Part shown: in pieces, positions 13,637 through 13,712 of the stretch | Numbering within the stretch: the stretch's first letter is position 1 | Layout: each line of letters begins with the position of its first letter | Origin: Pseudomonadota bacterium | Lineage (GTDB): Bacteria; Pseudomonadota; Gammaproteobacteria; Burkholderiales; Nitrosomonadaceae | Direction: 5' to 3' | DNA length: 13,712 bases | Assembly (NCBI GenBank): GCA_018240935.1 | Contig: JAFEEV010000172.1 | Span: 1 to 13,712 of the forward strand | Translations under genes and position numbers: made by a program | The notes under the pieces: generated by a model | The model's input: only the letters and a program-made list of their open reading frames with translations | Database searches by the model: none | Told to the model about the DNA's origin: nothing

Positions 13637-13712
13637 AAGGCAAGCTATGGCCGAAGGTATTAGCGGTGATGCTGGGAGGGCTGCTGATAGGAGCGGCGCA
13701 CGCGAACATACC
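13633..13712 (+). CDS. N-terminus of an exported protein, cut by the window edge
   Basis: The 26 complete codons visible read as a Sec-type signal peptide: a basic start (MKGKLWPK), a hydrophobic core (VLAVMLGGLLIGA) and a probable signal peptidase I site after Ala-His-Ala at residues 22-24, followed by Asn-Ile. There is no lipobox cysteine, so a periplasmic, outer-membrane or secreted product is expected rather than a lipoprotein. A strong AAGGAGAG (13621-13628) lies a few bases before the ATG. Codons such as CTA, ATA, GGA and GGG differ from those favoured in the ribosomal genes upstream, suggesting an accessory gene. The rest lies outside the window, so the family cannot be named. Confidence 0.75.
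   Translation, partial: MKGKLWPKVLAVMLGGLLIGAAHANI

Noticed and set aside
13365..13709. Long minus-strand open frame across the end of rpoC and the purine-rich stretch
   Set aside because: It is low-complexity Ser/Phe/Pro/Leu, the direct complement of the purine-rich strand, overlaps rpoC and has no clear start signals.

Overview
The window carries the classic transcription/translation supercluster of a proteobacterium, read entirely on the + strand: tuf, tRNA-Trp(CCA), secE, nusG, rplK, rplA, rplJ, rplL, rpoB, rpoC. At the right edge a non-housekeeping locus begins. A 396-residue EF-Tu with beta-type sequence between the G-domain and domain 2, a tRNA-Trp gene between tuf and secE, RpoB of 1357 residues and RpoC of 1400 residues all point to Betaproteobacteria. 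The moderate-to-low GC and protein wording look most like the Nitrosomonas/Nitrosomonadales group. That placement is inferred from memory of family sequences, not from a search.

Layout. Bases 1-1440 hold tuf, followed by an AT-rich gap with a candidate promoter and tRNA-Trp. Bases 1444-2343 hold secE (GTG start) and nusG. Bases 2344-2465 are an untranslated leader containing a convincing mimic of the ribosomal protein L1 binding site. Next come rplK (GTG start) and rplA, which are one base apart. The 322-bp gap 3592-3913 holds the L10-type autoregulatory leader, a pair of competing hairpins and an attenuator-like hairpin just before rplJ, which starts at TTG. rplL follows, then a strong hairpin in the rplL-rpoB gap where the RNA polymerase attenuator is expected, then rpoB. 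A terminator-like hairpin with six T residues lies in the 92-bp rpoB-rpoC gap, then rpoC.

How they work together. EF-Tu, L11, L1, L10 and L7/L12 serve the ribosome's factor-binding and stalk regions. NusG links RNA polymerase (beta and beta' encoded here) to the ribosome and to Rho. SecE is part of the SecYEG translocon. Feedback by L1 and by L10-L12 on their own leaders, together with hairpins between cistrons, would adjust the very different amounts needed: L7/L12 high, beta and beta' low.

Right edge. In most relatives rpsL-rpsG-fusA-tuf follows rpoC. Here at least the first 327 bases after rpoC contain something else: a TTGACA-type promoter candidate and a strongly purine-rich stretch. 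In that stretch a 40-codon frame and an 18-codon frame are linked by ATGA overlaps to each other and to the start of a gene for an exported protein (signal peptide ending Ala-His-Ala), which runs off the window. This is the only part that is not routine, and it is the best candidate for something undescribed. The evidence is limited by the short sequence and the biased composition. No CRISPR array, insertion sequence or phage feature was seen.
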